Notes under the pieces: generated by a model
Told to the model about the DNA's origin: nothing
Databases searched by the model: none
What the model saw: only the letters and a program-made list of their open reading frames with translations
DNA from: Azolla caroliniana
Taxonomy: Eukaryota > Polypodiophyta
Length of the DNA: 64,000 nt
NCBI GenBank assembly: GCA_043228905.1
Contig: JBHGNT010000010.1
Coordinates: 6,014,001-6,078,000, forward strand
Reading direction: 5' to 3'
Made by a program: the position numbers and the translations under genes
In this document: positions 22,201 through 33,688 of the stretch, piece by piece
How positions within the stretch are numbered: position 1 is the stretch's first letter
Layout: the number at the start of each line of letters is the position of its first letter

Positions 22201-23128
22201 GGAGAGAGAGAAGGATTGCAATTTATCCAAGCATAATATGCTGACACATGTTTTCAACTTGCTGTGTGGAATGACCCACTAATTGCCTTAAGCGACTTGT
22301 GCAGGACTCATTTACCCGAGCAAAGAAATGGGTACAAGAGCTTCAGCGACAAGGTATTTTCCATTGACTTAATTTATAATCAATGAACATCAAGCTTGTT
22401 CTGCTATGTATAACTGTTTTTGTTGTCAGAACTGAGAACATATGAATGATGAAAAATGTAGTTCTAGTTTATATCATAAATTGAAAATTAGTAGTTGTAA
22501 CAAATTACAATGTCAAAAGATTGTGATTGTAATTACATAATTAGACAAACCAGAGCTGCATAAATTTACTTAAACTTAGATCATATAAAGTGCACATCTT
22601 GCATTTTATTTTAGCTAAAAGTAAAACCCATTCGTCTCTTCTGCACCCAATAAAGGAAATGCAAACCTTGTGATGGCATTAGCGGGAAATAAGTCGGATT
22701 TGGCCTCAAAACGGAAAGTAGAAGCAGAGGTAATACCTTCTTTAGGTTCTTTTTTTCTTTTGACGAATTTTCATGTTTTGATCAATATATTCTAACATAA
22801 AATTATGATTCTTTATGTTTAGGAAGCACATAAATATGCCGAAGAGAATGGATTATTCTTCATGGAGACTTCAGCTAAAAGTGCACACAATGTGAATGAA
22901 CTATTCTATGAAATTGGTGTGTAAAAACCATACACGTTTGCTGCTATATATGTTTTGGAATTCTATGCATGATGGCAATAGGTGCGTGTTATAATTGTTT
23001 CTTGTAATATCATTGATTCTGTCTATGCAGCAAGGAAGTTGCCCAAGGCTCAACCTGTTCAATCTGCAAGCGGGATGCTCTTAGGTGACAGAGGAACTCA
23101 AAGAGCTTCGAGTTCTTGTTGCTCATAA
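16214..23128 (+). CDS. RABF2: Rab5-type small GTPase (RABF2 / ARA7-RHA1 group), 7 coding exons, 199 aa
   Basis: Coding exons: 16214-16252, 16767-16844, 17217-17384, 22305-22353, 22656-22729, 22823-22916, 23031-23128; phases and GT/AG sites all agree. Plant Rab5 GTPases control fusion and cargo sorting at multivesicular endosomes on the vacuolar route. Visible motifs: P-loop GDMGAGKSS (aa 17-25), effector region ESTIGAAFF (40-48), WDTAGQE (64-70), the Rab5-typical [16 protein letters not shown] (123-126) and ETSAK (151-155). It ends in CCS, a dual-cysteine geranylgeranylation signal. This separates it from the myristoylated RABF1/ARA6 type, which lacks the C-terminal cysteines. Length matches the Arabidopsis homologues (about 200 aa). 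The M at 16214 was chosen because it gives the standard short N-terminus; the 5' leader before it is pyrimidine-rich. Intron 3 (4.9 kb) carries an antisense LINE. An AATAAA lies about 265 bases after the stop. Confidence 0.96.
17560..21250 (-). mobile_element. Family B LINE in intron 3 of the Rab5 gene, copy B2
   Basis: Read on the - strand it shows endonuclease pieces ([15 protein letters not shown] near 20930-20870), RT with [17 protein letters not shown]-like sequence (about 19320-19265), [12 protein letters not shown] (about 19190-19155) and [10 protein letters not shown] (about 19090-19060), and a C-terminal domain with [14 protein letters not shown] (about 18140-17800). The element ends near 17560 after a GAGGCC-GAAAT-GGCCTC hairpin (17593-17609) and TTAATATATC, with no poly(A). 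Many stops make it inactive. It is the longest family B copy in the window. The 5' boundary is uncertain, somewhere between about 21000 and 21500. It is antisense to the host gene, so its own signals should not terminate host transcription. Confidence 0.85.
21529..21710. repeat. Imperfect tandem duplication (~95 bp)
   Basis: The phrase CCTCCATT-TGGTTGATGGCTT-CAATGTGG starts near 21534 and again near 21628, still inside intron 3 of the Rab5 gene. Confidence 0.55.
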
Positions 23129-24120
23129 AAATATGAAATCATTTGAAAGTGATAGTGGTATAGATGTATATGCTCTGCTTACATCTCCATTTGTAATTAT
23201 TAGTTTATGAACCATCAGTCAGTCATCTACCTCTGGATACCAACTTATACGTGAACAAAAATTCTTTGCTAAAATCACCTTCTCGAGAAGGGAGAGGGTG
23301 TTTTCTTTGTTTGATTGATGAAATTGCTTGCATCTTGCCCCAAGTTGCCGAAAAGAAGCAAAACCCCGCTATAAAGTAGTTATTTTATGAAGAATAAACA
23401 AAGCCATTGAATTGTATGAAGATCTTGATTATGTAAAGACAAATTATGAAATTGAAGAAATCCCATGAGTACATGTCTTTATTTATCACCTCAAGATGCA
23501 GCATGGTACGTGTGCTAACTCTTTAAATGACATTCTTTATAAAAGCTATGTTTCCTTTTTCTTTTGTAATCAACCTTGTTGCATGGAATCCTTACATTTG
23601 CTTGTGTGCTTTGGCGAGCCCAATTTTAAGAGTTTTTGTGTTCTCTTTTCATTTTGCAATATGCTCAGGTGAGCCGTTTTATTATTAGCTATTTCTATCA
23701 TTGCTCTTGAATCTGCAATTAATACTTGGGAGGGTGTACATTGGATTAAATGTCTGTTTTTTACTTCTAAATTTATAGATCCAGGACATTTATTTCTGTT
23801 GTGTGAGACATTTCCTGTTTCTACAACTTGATTTGGAATCAAACATTCAGTGGAGAACCTACTTGATTGGGTTAAATTAAGATTAACTTAAGAATTGTTC
23901 TCATATGTAGGGTCTTATCTCCTAAACCCTGTTTGATAAGGTTAAATTAAAAATCATTCTCATAAGTAGGGCCTCATCTGCTAAGCCATGCAACCCTTAT
24001 TAACAAGCCATCTTCCTTAGCTCAAGTCCCTAATGGTTATGCTCAACACTTCACATGCACTCAGGAATTCTTGGGACATCTGACCTTATCTATCTCATTG
24101 GGTTCACTAGAGCTAGCACA
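23129..24120. other. Rab5 3' region and spacer, no further gene seen
   Basis: The first few hundred bases are probably 3' UTR. At about 23870-23990 a GGTTAAATTAA...TTCTCATA-GTAGGG-CT phrase is repeated once (about 60-bp period). No other gene is supported. Confidence 0.5.
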
Positions 24121-24290
24121 TATTGTTCTTGATGAAATCTGTATAGCTATTTGTCACGTCATACAACTTGGATAACTGCCTCATGGAGGGTGATTGGCTC
24201 AAGTATATTGTTCGTGATGAAATTTGTATAGTTACTTGTCACATCATACAACTTGGATAATTTCCTCATGGAGGGTGACTGGCTCAAGTA
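24121..24290. repeat. 85-bp tandem duplication
   Basis: 24121-24205 and 24206-24290 are adjacent copies of the same 85-bp unit, beginning TATTGTTC-TGATGAAAT and ending GGCTCAAGTA, and differing at a handful of positions. Confidence 0.8.
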
Positions 24291-24939
24291 TATTGAGCTC
24301 TTGGATACATTGTTTTGGAGCCCACAATAGAACTAGTTGAGAATTTGTTGTTATCCCCATTCACATCATTGGACAAAGTTGTGAATGTAAATATTGTCCC
24401 TGATCTTTGCAGTAGGGTGTAAAGTTTGTTCACTAGGGATTACATATTTGTTGCAATCATCAAAGGTTGCTTCGAAATCAACGAGAACAGCTAAAAATCT
24501 TCCGAAAAGGACAATTTTTTCATCAATGGCATGAAGCATGCTTGCATTGAGCCAACCATGAGTGAGCCAACAAGTACAACCAGCCTAAATTTGTTAAGAG
24601 TATCTCCCCAATTGCAAAGAAAATGAGTAGAAATCCCCATATTGGGGCTCAGTTGCCACCAAATTTGTTGAAGATGTTGATCTCAAGCTCTAGAGGTTCC
24701 CCAAATCTAGAAGTTGATGTCATAGATATGTTTTTCAAAGCTCATGTAGGGACTCCTTTAGAACGCTATCCATAGTTGACGTTGCCAAAGGACTGCCATA
24801 ATTTGGTCGAGCTCAATGGCTAAGTTTGATGTGATGATGGTAGGACAAGAAGAAAGAGAAAATGTATTAGAAGAAGATGATGATGAAACTTCCACAAAAC
24901 AAGATTTGGGGACAATACAAAAAGCTTGCATTGAATGAT

Positions 24940-25485
24940 GTGTTTTGATCTTCTTGAAATTAACTCTACTGAAGACCCCCTTTTATATAATCAAGAAGCC
25001 ATGCATGAATCATTGTGCAACCTGAGAGACTTACATGTGACAACCCACAAATACACCCTCTCTCAACCTTATAATAACACTTACTCTCTAATTCTTTCAT
25101 TAGTTAGATTTCTCATTTAGGTCATGACACCAGGAGCCTTTGGTGTTTGGACTATCCCCTTCATTATGGCATCCTAAGATATTGTTGAGACTTTGTTGGT
25201 GTGAGGCAAAGGTTTTGATGAGATGTAGTTGGGATTGGGGAATATTCAATTACATGTGGCAATCTTCTTGATAATAAACTATGGTGAATATCCCCCTTTT
25301 ATACAAATCAATAAGCCATGAATGAATAAACCTCCAACCTTAGAGACTTACACATGGCAAGCATAAATACACCCTCTCAGCTTTACAATAACATATCCTC
25401 TCTAACATTTTACACTAGTTAGATGTCGCATTCAAGTCGTGACATTGGGAGCCTTTGGGTTTGGGCTACCCCCTTCATTAGGGAA
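24940..25485. repeat. Diverged ~315-bp direct repeat
   Basis: About 24945-25170 and 25262-25485 share a series of phrases in the same order: CCCCCTTTTATA, AATAAGCCATG or AAGAAGCCATG, GAGACTTACA, AAATACACCCTCTC, TAGTTAGAT, TCATGACA-or-TCGTGACATTGGGAGCCTTTGG, and CCCCTTCATTA. It could be a pair of eroded LTRs or an ordinary tandem duplication. Confidence 0.5.
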
Positions 25486-25929
25486 TAATGTGGAAACGAC
25501 ATTAAGACTTTGTTACCGAGGCAAAGTTATCTTCTTTCATATTTGTTCGTGTCAACAACCATTTTGGTAAAATTTGGCACTTTGTGAAACTATTGGTATT
25601 TTATGTTTGTCTCTTGTCCTTAACTTGAGTGTGGTTAAGCATATCGTTCTTTTTTTAACTAATTATTCATTTTTTATCGTTAATATTCAATTTGTAATAG
25701 AGTAGATGGGATTTATATCCCAAACAAGATAAAAACTTATTATTCCATCAAAAGGTAGTAAGCCACAATATGTTAAGGTAGGCAACAACCTCTTACCCAT
25801 GAGACGTGTATCTTTTTTTCTTTCTTTCTTTTCTTTTTTTCCAAAAAAAGAATATACTCCATTAGTTAAAATATGCACAAACTCGATCTCTTTCTCGAGT
25901 AGGCCGTGCCAAGACTATCCTATCCTACA

Positions 25930-27178
25930 TAAGAGATCGTGCTTATTTATCTTACACTTTCACATATGTCTCTAGCCATCCTTTCATACACATCACCTAC
26001 ATTCACTATCCCATATGCCATGTCTTTCACGCCCCTCGTTCAACTATTGGGAGGGGGGAACAACCATTTGGGTACTTCATACTTCCATAGTATATCCATT
26101 CCATTTGTTGCGGCCATCGGTGTAGTACACCATTGCTTTCGAAAATTCAGCCTCATTAGTTCTCCAGCATCATCAGTACCATCAATCTTAGTGTAGTTCA
26201 GTTGTTAGTGTAGTTATTAATGTGTGCCAGATTAGCTTAATCGATTCAGTTGGAGGGCATTTGTGTGCTGAAAATACCCTGGTACACCTTGTTGTCCATA
26301 TACACCATATAGTAATGGGGGCAAGCAACGTCCAAAGATCTCCAAGTTTTTGATTATGTGCACAAGCTGTAGGTACCCTATTGTCAGTGATCAGCCGAAC
26401 AATGCCATTCTCCCTTCTGTACTGAGCATCACATATGTTATCGTATTACGCCACATCATCCTCAAGACAAATCCAGCAAGCATGTCCCCAATTGAGGGTG
26501 AACAAACTAGAGGCATGGCAAATCAAACGTAGTGCCCTTCCCCATACAGCCATTGCCTCATGACATTCCCATAGACAATGGGAAATGCTTTCTATCTGTC
26601 CACATGCAATACATCTAGGGTTTACATTGGGGCCTTTACCCCACATCCCTTCCGACAAGGCTCTATGTGCACTAAGCCATAAACACATCATTATCTTGCG
26701 GTCATATCTGTTATGTCATATCATTTTCCATAATTTATCTACTCTCATTTCACTAATGCCCTCCTATATCCAAAATTTCTTTGCCGCAATCTTGTCATGT
26801 TCTTGTTCTAGAATAATTTGCCTCCCAATCTTCGTGTTATACCTGAAAAATTGAACCAGCTTTTCCCCATCAGTTCGTCCTTGAGTTCTCCAAAAATACA
26901 TCGTTGGGTCCCATGATAGCTTATCCAAATGCCCTTCTATAGGCCAACACATTGTCGCCGGTGTGATCTCCCTTAGCTTAGGGTCAATAATCATATTCTT
27001 GCCATTTTTTGCGATCAGCCTAATCAGCCTTTCTCTTTGAAAGGTTGGTTGCTCAACTCTTACCATTCCGTGCTCTAGTTTGTAGTAGCATACCTCATTT
27101 GATTCTACTTTCATTCCCTTAATGCCAATTAAACAGTTCTCAGCATCTATAAGTCCTGTCCACGCAATTTCATATGTG
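25930..27178 (-). mobile_element. L1-type LINE fragment, copy 2
   Basis: The - strand encodes the same segment as the element at 313-1880: YKLEHGMVRVEQPTFQRERLIRLIAKNGK (27080-26995), FFRYNTKIGRQIILEQEHDKIAAKKFW, then MMCLWLSAHRALSEGMW and the zinc-binding C-IACG...SHCLWEC (26691-26550). The end matches the last 100 bases of copy 1. Numerous stops and the missing polymerase make it dead. A GGLEV-like upstream L1 piece on the same strand lies at about 28060-28500, beyond an LTR-like insertion. Confidence 0.8.
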
Positions 27179-27644
27179 TATCTTGTTTTGTTTTAAAACC
27201 TCTTCAATTCATTTACTTTTATCATGACTTGACCAAATAGAAAACATCATAGTCCATGGGTTACATATTTCATTTACCATGTTAAAATCCCTATCCTTTT
27301 TGTGCAACACATTGCACATAAATAGCTCAAGCAAGTATGGGAAGGGGCAGTATTTAGTCACCTTGAAAAGTTTTATTTCTACATGAGAGTTCTACATTAG
27401 GATGCATATCACCAGTTCAGATTCGAGTAGTTTTTTTGTTCTTTGGGGAAGTGTGGATTTTAACATTCATCTCACATCTAAATTGCATTTCATCTTTCTA
27501 ACCTTGTTGGCCATTATTTAGTCCATAGACAATTGAACAAAGTGGGCCATATTAGTAATAATAATGTTTTAGGGAATACTTGTTAGATGCATAACAATAA
27601 CTTACCTTTGTTCATAGTTTTCTATACCCAAAGATAAGAGTGTG

Positions 27645-28023
27645 AGGGTTAATCGAGAATGTAAAAAAAGGAGGATTACTTTTAATCCTAGGGATCGAGA
27701 CAACCCGTAAAGGTCAAGTGTGAACTTGTTTGGGGCCTTAGGTTTGGCTATAAATATGAGGCCTAACAATCCTCGTTGGACACATTATTCGAATAGGTCA
27801 AGACTATAGTTTTTGGTGAGTAGACTCTTGTGACGAGCGCACCAATACGAGGTATGATTAGACTCCATAGTGGTGGTATGGGACGCCATTTTAGGATTAG
27901 GTCCATCTCAATCCCTTCGTTCAAGCGTGGTTGAGTGGATCGGGACCGTTCTTTCTGTCTCTTTCTCATTAATATCTTATTTATTTCCTTATTTTATGCT
28001 TACATTAGAAATAACCTCGAACA
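27645..28023 (+). repeat. LTR-like unit, copy 1 (+)
   Basis: It shares order and sequence with 48439-48802 read in reverse: GGCTATAAATATGAGGCCTA (a TATA box), GACGAGCGCACCA or AGCGAGCGCACCAG, GGTATGGGACGCC, CAATCCCTTCGTTCAAGCGTGG or its counterpart, and ATGCTTACATTAG near the end. The two copies are unlinked and oppositely oriented, without coding sequence between them, as expected of solo LTRs or a TRIM. Boundaries are approximate. Confidence 0.6.
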
Positions 28024-28059
28024 ATACTAAATTCCAATGTTGCGTAAATCTCTAATTCC

Positions 28060-28500
28060 ATATCACTTTGAGCTTGACATCGAGTAACGTCGACTCTAAT
28101 AGGAGAGGGTGGGGATGGGATTTTTTAGAGCCTCCTCTTGTTTTACCACATGTAAGCATCAAATGGCAAAGGACTTCTCATTGAATAAGTTAATGAATAT
28201 CTTCCTCTCATAGTTGAATTCTAGTTCTAATGACTTCCGCATCTTGATTTCTTAATGCATAACTAGCTTGAACCTCATCCAACCTTTTTGAGTTCAGAGC
28301 ATTGTAATGCCATAAATCGCCCCAAGTTGATAGCATTGACGTTCAAAGATTATGTACTTCTAATCCACCTTTGTTTATTAAATAAGAGGGTTTTCTTTGT
28401 TAAAAAACAATTTGCATGAAGCATTTAATGCTTGAAAAGCAATCTCCAAAGTTCAAAGCATATGCAATGTAGAAAATTATTTTGAAATCCTTACTAAATA
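28060..28500 (-). mobile_element. Probable upstream piece of an L1-type LINE
   Basis: The - strand frame near 28370-28200 reads NKGGLEVHNL followed by a W-rich segment (STWGDLWHYN). This resembles the GGLGI-L block that precedes the zinc-binding region in plant L1 polyproteins. It is stop-broken. It probably belongs to the fragment at 25930-27178, split by the LTR-like unit between them. Confidence 0.4.
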
Positions 28501-31500
28501 TTCAACTAGAAGAAAATAAAATAAAAGGGAAATAGAAATATCCAAATTTTGCATTGACAAGCATCACAAGAAAACATTATGGCTTCTTGGATACATAAAT
28601 GCATTTGATATATTTGACAAAGAAACACTACATTAATATTAACATCAATAATCGAAGGGTTTATTCAAATTGCTTTTGCTCAGAGACTACAGCGAGACCT
28701 AGCAATTGGAATGTCTTTTGTAAACACCCCCCAAATGACAAATGAGCACAACTCATCACACCATTTTTGTATACGTAAATTCAGTTGCACACGTTAATTG
28801 TAAAATGAACAATGGACTAATTGCTTGTAGATTCTGGAGATTCATCCTTTTTAACCTACAATCTCACATTGAGGGTGTTAATTGTGTGGATGGTACAAGA
28901 ATTTAAATGCTTCTTTACATCATACAATTGCATTCATGATATTATTTGAATATCATTGACAAACTCAATCTTTTCATAGTAATTGCATGAAACTTTTACC
29001 ATGGGCGATTGAGAAATATTTTGTGATGACATTATTCTTAGATATTGATTGAGATGTAGTGAATGCATCTTTTGATTCCAACATATTGAATTATGCATGT
29101 AAATGGGATGTGGAGTAGGGATGATGGTCATCCCTCGTTTAAAAATAGGTATTTTAGTCAAAATCATAATAATTGACTGCCTATAGTTTCCCGTGTTATC
29201 ATAAGGGTTGTCATGAACATTGCTAGGATTTCAAACTTTATGCACAACAAACGTGTGCCTACCATAAGCCCACATGTTATGTTTGGACATCCATATTCTA
29301 GGTCACACTACCTATAGAAGAAAATTTGGAGGTAGCTTTTAGCGTTGTGAATCTAAAATAATGGGAGAATCTTGCTAATATAAATATAACAAACATATGA
29401 TGTCTTGAACATCTAGGCAACAAGCGATTTTGGAGTAAGTTGTTTTTATTGTTGAGACAGCATTATTCTCGTTCTATTTTCTCTTGGGGTGCAATATTAT
29501 GGGGTGTCCTTTTATGGAGATGTTATGAGGTATGAAAGTACGCATGTTTCTCATGTCTTTCACTTTTTCCATGGACACCTTGTTATGTTTGGACGTCCAT
29601 ATTCTAGGTCACACTACATATAGAAGAAAATTTGGAGTTAACTTTTAGCGTTGTGAATCTAAAATAATGGGAGAATCTTGCTAATATAAATATAACAAAC
29701 ATATGATGTCTTGAACATCTAGGCAACAAGCGATTTTGGAGTAAGTTGTTTTTATTGCTGAGACAACATTATTCTCGTTCTATTTTCTCTTGGGGTGTCC
29801 TTTATTGAGATGTTATGAGGTATGAAAGTACGCATGCTTCTCATATTTTTCACTTTTCCCATGGACACCTCTATCTCACCTCATTTCCATCTTCTATTCG
29901 ACGGTTCAAAATTGAAAATCTGGTTATTTGGCATCCTATTAGGCTCTTTGGATAATATGGAAAGCAAGATGTGGTGTTGTTTTTAACAATGCTCACATAC
30001 ATCTCCGCACCATGCTTATTGCATTCTAGATGTTATTTGTCCACACAATATGTGATCAATATGATGATTTGCAAGGTTCGACTGATGTTCTATGGCAACG
30101 TCAAGTGGCCTTTAAGAAACAATGGCAAGGGCTTCACTTATTTTCGGATACAACTTCTGGTCTAAGGTGGAATTATACCATACCTTCTTTTTTGGTGCAT
30201 AGCTCGTAGTTATTACTCCACTTGTTTCACATATGACATCATCTGTTTGATCATATGCTTATACTAGCCTTTGTATCATAGAACTGAGATGAAAGATCTC
30301 CTTCTATTTTCTCTATGTACAATTCTCAACTAATATATTAAGGTGCATCTATTTATTTATTTTTAAACATCTAGGCAACAAGCGATCTTTTAATAGTAAA
30401 ATCACGATGATAATTTCTACCTAGAAGAGAAGTACAAATGAATAACATTGTATACTTGTCAAATGAAGCAAAGTAGTTTAATATAATTTTGTGGTAGGGA
30501 AGGGTTAGAAACATGATAATCACAATGCAAAACTTACAAACAACTTTTAAACGCCTTGGCATACTAGGTTGCTACCAATAACCCCACTGAACGGAAGGAC
30601 ACATTATCTTATTGTCTATAAACATAATGACACAATTGATACAACCATTTGGAATACAATGGACATACGATTAAATTGTTTATGTCCATGTCTCCCACCC
30701 TCTAACAACAAAAATCAATTGCACCATACCTGAGACATTTTCTCATTTGTAGAACTCATGAACAATAATCGCCTTATTAACTTCATAATCTTATTGCCAT
30801 CCATTGCAATTGTGCATATCCCTTACAACATAGATGCCTTTTTGTGGGTGCACCCCATAAGGATGGTTATCCTATAGGCAATGGATTTTTTTTTTCTTTG
30901 TGAAGATTAGGAGTTTTTGTAATCCCTTTTTTTTGTCAAAATATAGGAATTTCTAGTTTGCTTATTTTATTGTTCAAATTATCCTCGTTGATTTCAATCT
31001 TCTCATAGAATAGCTCATTCCACCTTGTTTTTCTCTTTTTTATCATATAATAAGCACATAAATTCCTTCATATCTTTTTTGGTGTTAGTTAATTCTTACC
31101 ACATCCATAGAGGAGTAATATTTGTGCATTTCAACTTCAGCGTATAAGAATGAACACATCTCATTTAGATCAAACATCGAGACATAACATTATTGATGCA
31201 TCTCGTTTGAGAATAGAAGTTATATCTACACACACATTTTTTATATGCGTTTTTATCTCATAACATGTAACAACATATATGTCCCATCTTAGTCAAACAT
31301 GTAGATATACCTTAACTTAGATGGATCTCATTCTTTGGAGGGTATACATGAAATCTTCTTACACCTTTTTTATGATGTATTTTTGGTCCGTATTAATGTA
31401 CTTTGGCATCTTTTGTGCATGTGTGCGTGTTGCGTGTTGCGTGTGTGTGCGTGTGTGTGATCTCTACAAATCATTAACTTTCTTCTACAAGAACCTTGAT

Positions 31501-32533
31501 TGTAGAATATACATATGTTCTTTGAGGTTCTCATGTTAAAAACCTCACATTTTTAAAGATCTCTAAGTATTGCCTTTAAAGTAAAGAGAGGTTGTCCATT
31601 TTGTACTTGTTTCTATCAAGGTGAAAACCTAAGATAATCAAATTTTTCCAAGAAAACATTCATTCAATGTTGCAGTTACAATCTCGTTATTAGCGCCATT
31701 AGGGCCTTATACTATACCTTCCTTTAGATCACATATCAACTACAATGTAGATGTATTAGTGTTGTCAAAAAACCTATTCTTAGTTGGCGTTACGTTATAT
31801 AGGGTAGGGTGACTCTCAAAATTCCTAACGCAAATCCCAATGAAGAGCATCTCTTAGAAGTTATTTGTTTGATCTATAGTGGCACTTACCATATGTGATT
31901 GGGCCGTTTGTGACCCCTATCCTATATTATGATAATTATAACTTTGGTGGTTTACACCTTCCTCTATCTAATTTATCACAAGATTGTTTTGAAAATATTT
32001 ATGACACTTAACATCTAGGTCATACAATCATATACCAATTGCTTCAGTAGTCGTATATTTATTTATTTATATGTCTACAACATATTGCTCATCCACCTAT
32101 GTCGTTTAGTATCATCTACCCTAATAGTAATGAATAATGATCACCACTTACAACCTATGCATTGGTATTGAACTTTGTTAGTTAGAAACACCTTATCATC
32201 CCCTTAATCTTATTTGCACGTCTCTATTGGTGCATTAATGCAATATATAATGATTAAGACATACTTTGTCTTAATGCTCCCTAGTTGGAATATGTACCCT
32301 TTGTTTCCAAATTGGCTATGATTGTTGGTGAAGTAGTGAGTCGCCTCCATTATATTATAATCTATTATAAAAAGGTTGACAACGAATATTGTCTCGCCAT
32401 TATTGACAATGGCAGAGGCCAACTTACTCTTCTAGTAATAACTTCTATTACAAGTGACAAGAGAATGTTAATGTGCAAAATACTTGATGACAATAAATAC
32501 GATTCTTAAATGTGGTCAATGTAGTAGAGGGTC

Positions 32534-32536
<3 letters not shown>
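28501..32536. other. AT-rich intergenic region without recognisable genes
   Basis: No conserved protein frame, RNA gene or transposon core was recognised on either strand, apart from the tandem duplication at 29275-29870 and a (GT)n tract near 31430-31460. Confidence 0.45.
29275..29870. repeat. ~300-bp recent tandem duplication
   Basis: 29275-29580 and 29581-about 29870 are adjacent copies starting TGTTATGTTTGGAC and ending CCATGGACACCT. They are nearly identical over long runs; the second lacks about 15 bases around GCAATATTATGGGG. A short piece (TCTAGGCAACAAGCGAT) recurs at about 30370. Confidence 0.85.

Positions 32537-32570
<34 letters not shown>
32537..32570. repeat. (GA)n microsatellite
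   Basis: An uninterrupted GA run of about 34 bases. Confidence 0.9.
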
Positions 32571-32571
<1 letters not shown>

Positions 32572-33159
32572 TTTGGATATGTGTATGAGTGCTTAAAGAC
32601 CACATACACAATTGAGACACGGTCAATGTTTGAACCACATGCCATGGCAAAGTAGTTCATAACCTCCACAATTTCACCCAAAAGAGGAACACTTTCATAA
32701 GGCAAAAAAGCTTGCACAACAAAGCCAAAGGCCTAAGCAACAAACATCATTGTTGTTTGTTTGCGAGAGAAGGTCATGGGATGGGTCACTTGCAGGGTAA
32801 GGCCAAATTGTGTCTTAGGAAGATGGGGTGAGTGAGTGGAGGCATAAGGTGAAACCGTCATATCAACAACATAAGTTGTTTTGTTTGACAAGGAGTTCAT
32901 TGGAGGAGGGATGGGTTTCGCTCCTCAAGGGGGTAAGGGCCAAAAATCGTTACGGGCATATGTTGCTCCTGCTCCTACTCTTGCTCCAATTGTTGTTGGT
33001 GGTTGGTTGTCGTTGTCACGCAAAGGTCAAGGGATGGGACAAACGCCCGAGGACGGAGCCAAAAAAGTCGTGCTCGTTCTGCGGTTATTGCTATAAAGTT
33101 AGAATGGTGGGCGCGTGTGTGGGGCCAAAGATCTCTTCGACACACTACTGTGACATGCC

Positions 33160-33164
33160 CCTTG

Positions 33165-33197
<33 letters not shown>

Positions 33198-33511
33198 GTG
33201 TTGGTGGTGGCCGTGAGGCACATCATGATGAGCCATGCGTGACCCATAGACACATACATACATTATACATATACATAGTCTATAGATATATATAATATAC
33301 AATAAAACATACATACATACATACATATGTACATACATACATACATATGTACATATATATGTATACATATATATACATATATATATGTGGGCGCCCAAAG
33401 CGTTGACAATAATCTCATCTGACTCTTGCATTTAATGTTTTCTCTTAACTGTCATGCATGTCGTTTGAGTATGGAGATGGCCCAAACAATCACACTATCT
33501 CTGTCTCTCTC

Positions 33512-33560
<49 letters not shown>

Positions 33561-33600
33561 TCCTATATGTATGTATGTATGTATGTATATGCCATATCTC
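33160..33600. repeat. Tetranucleotide microsatellite cluster upstream of the desaturase gene
   Basis: (TCTA)n at about 33166-33197, (ATAC)/(ATAT)n at about 33303-33390, (TGTC)n at about 33508-33558 and (TATG)n at about 33565-33590. The cluster ends about 90 bases before the start codon. Confidence 0.9.
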
Positions 33601-33688
33601 CAAAACCTAAACCCTGAGATTAGCACTCCAGAAAGAAGAAGAAAGGAGCAAAGTACATACTATATACTATACAATTACTGCCACTGCC

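Noticed and set aside
24380-24560. AVLVDFEATFDD on the - strand as an RT motif A
   Set aside because: No neighbouring RT motifs are readable and the surrounding frame does not continue; chance similarity cannot be excluded.
33166-33560. Regular short repeats as a CRISPR-like array
   Set aside because: These are simple tetranucleotide microsatellites without spacers, in a plant nuclear context.
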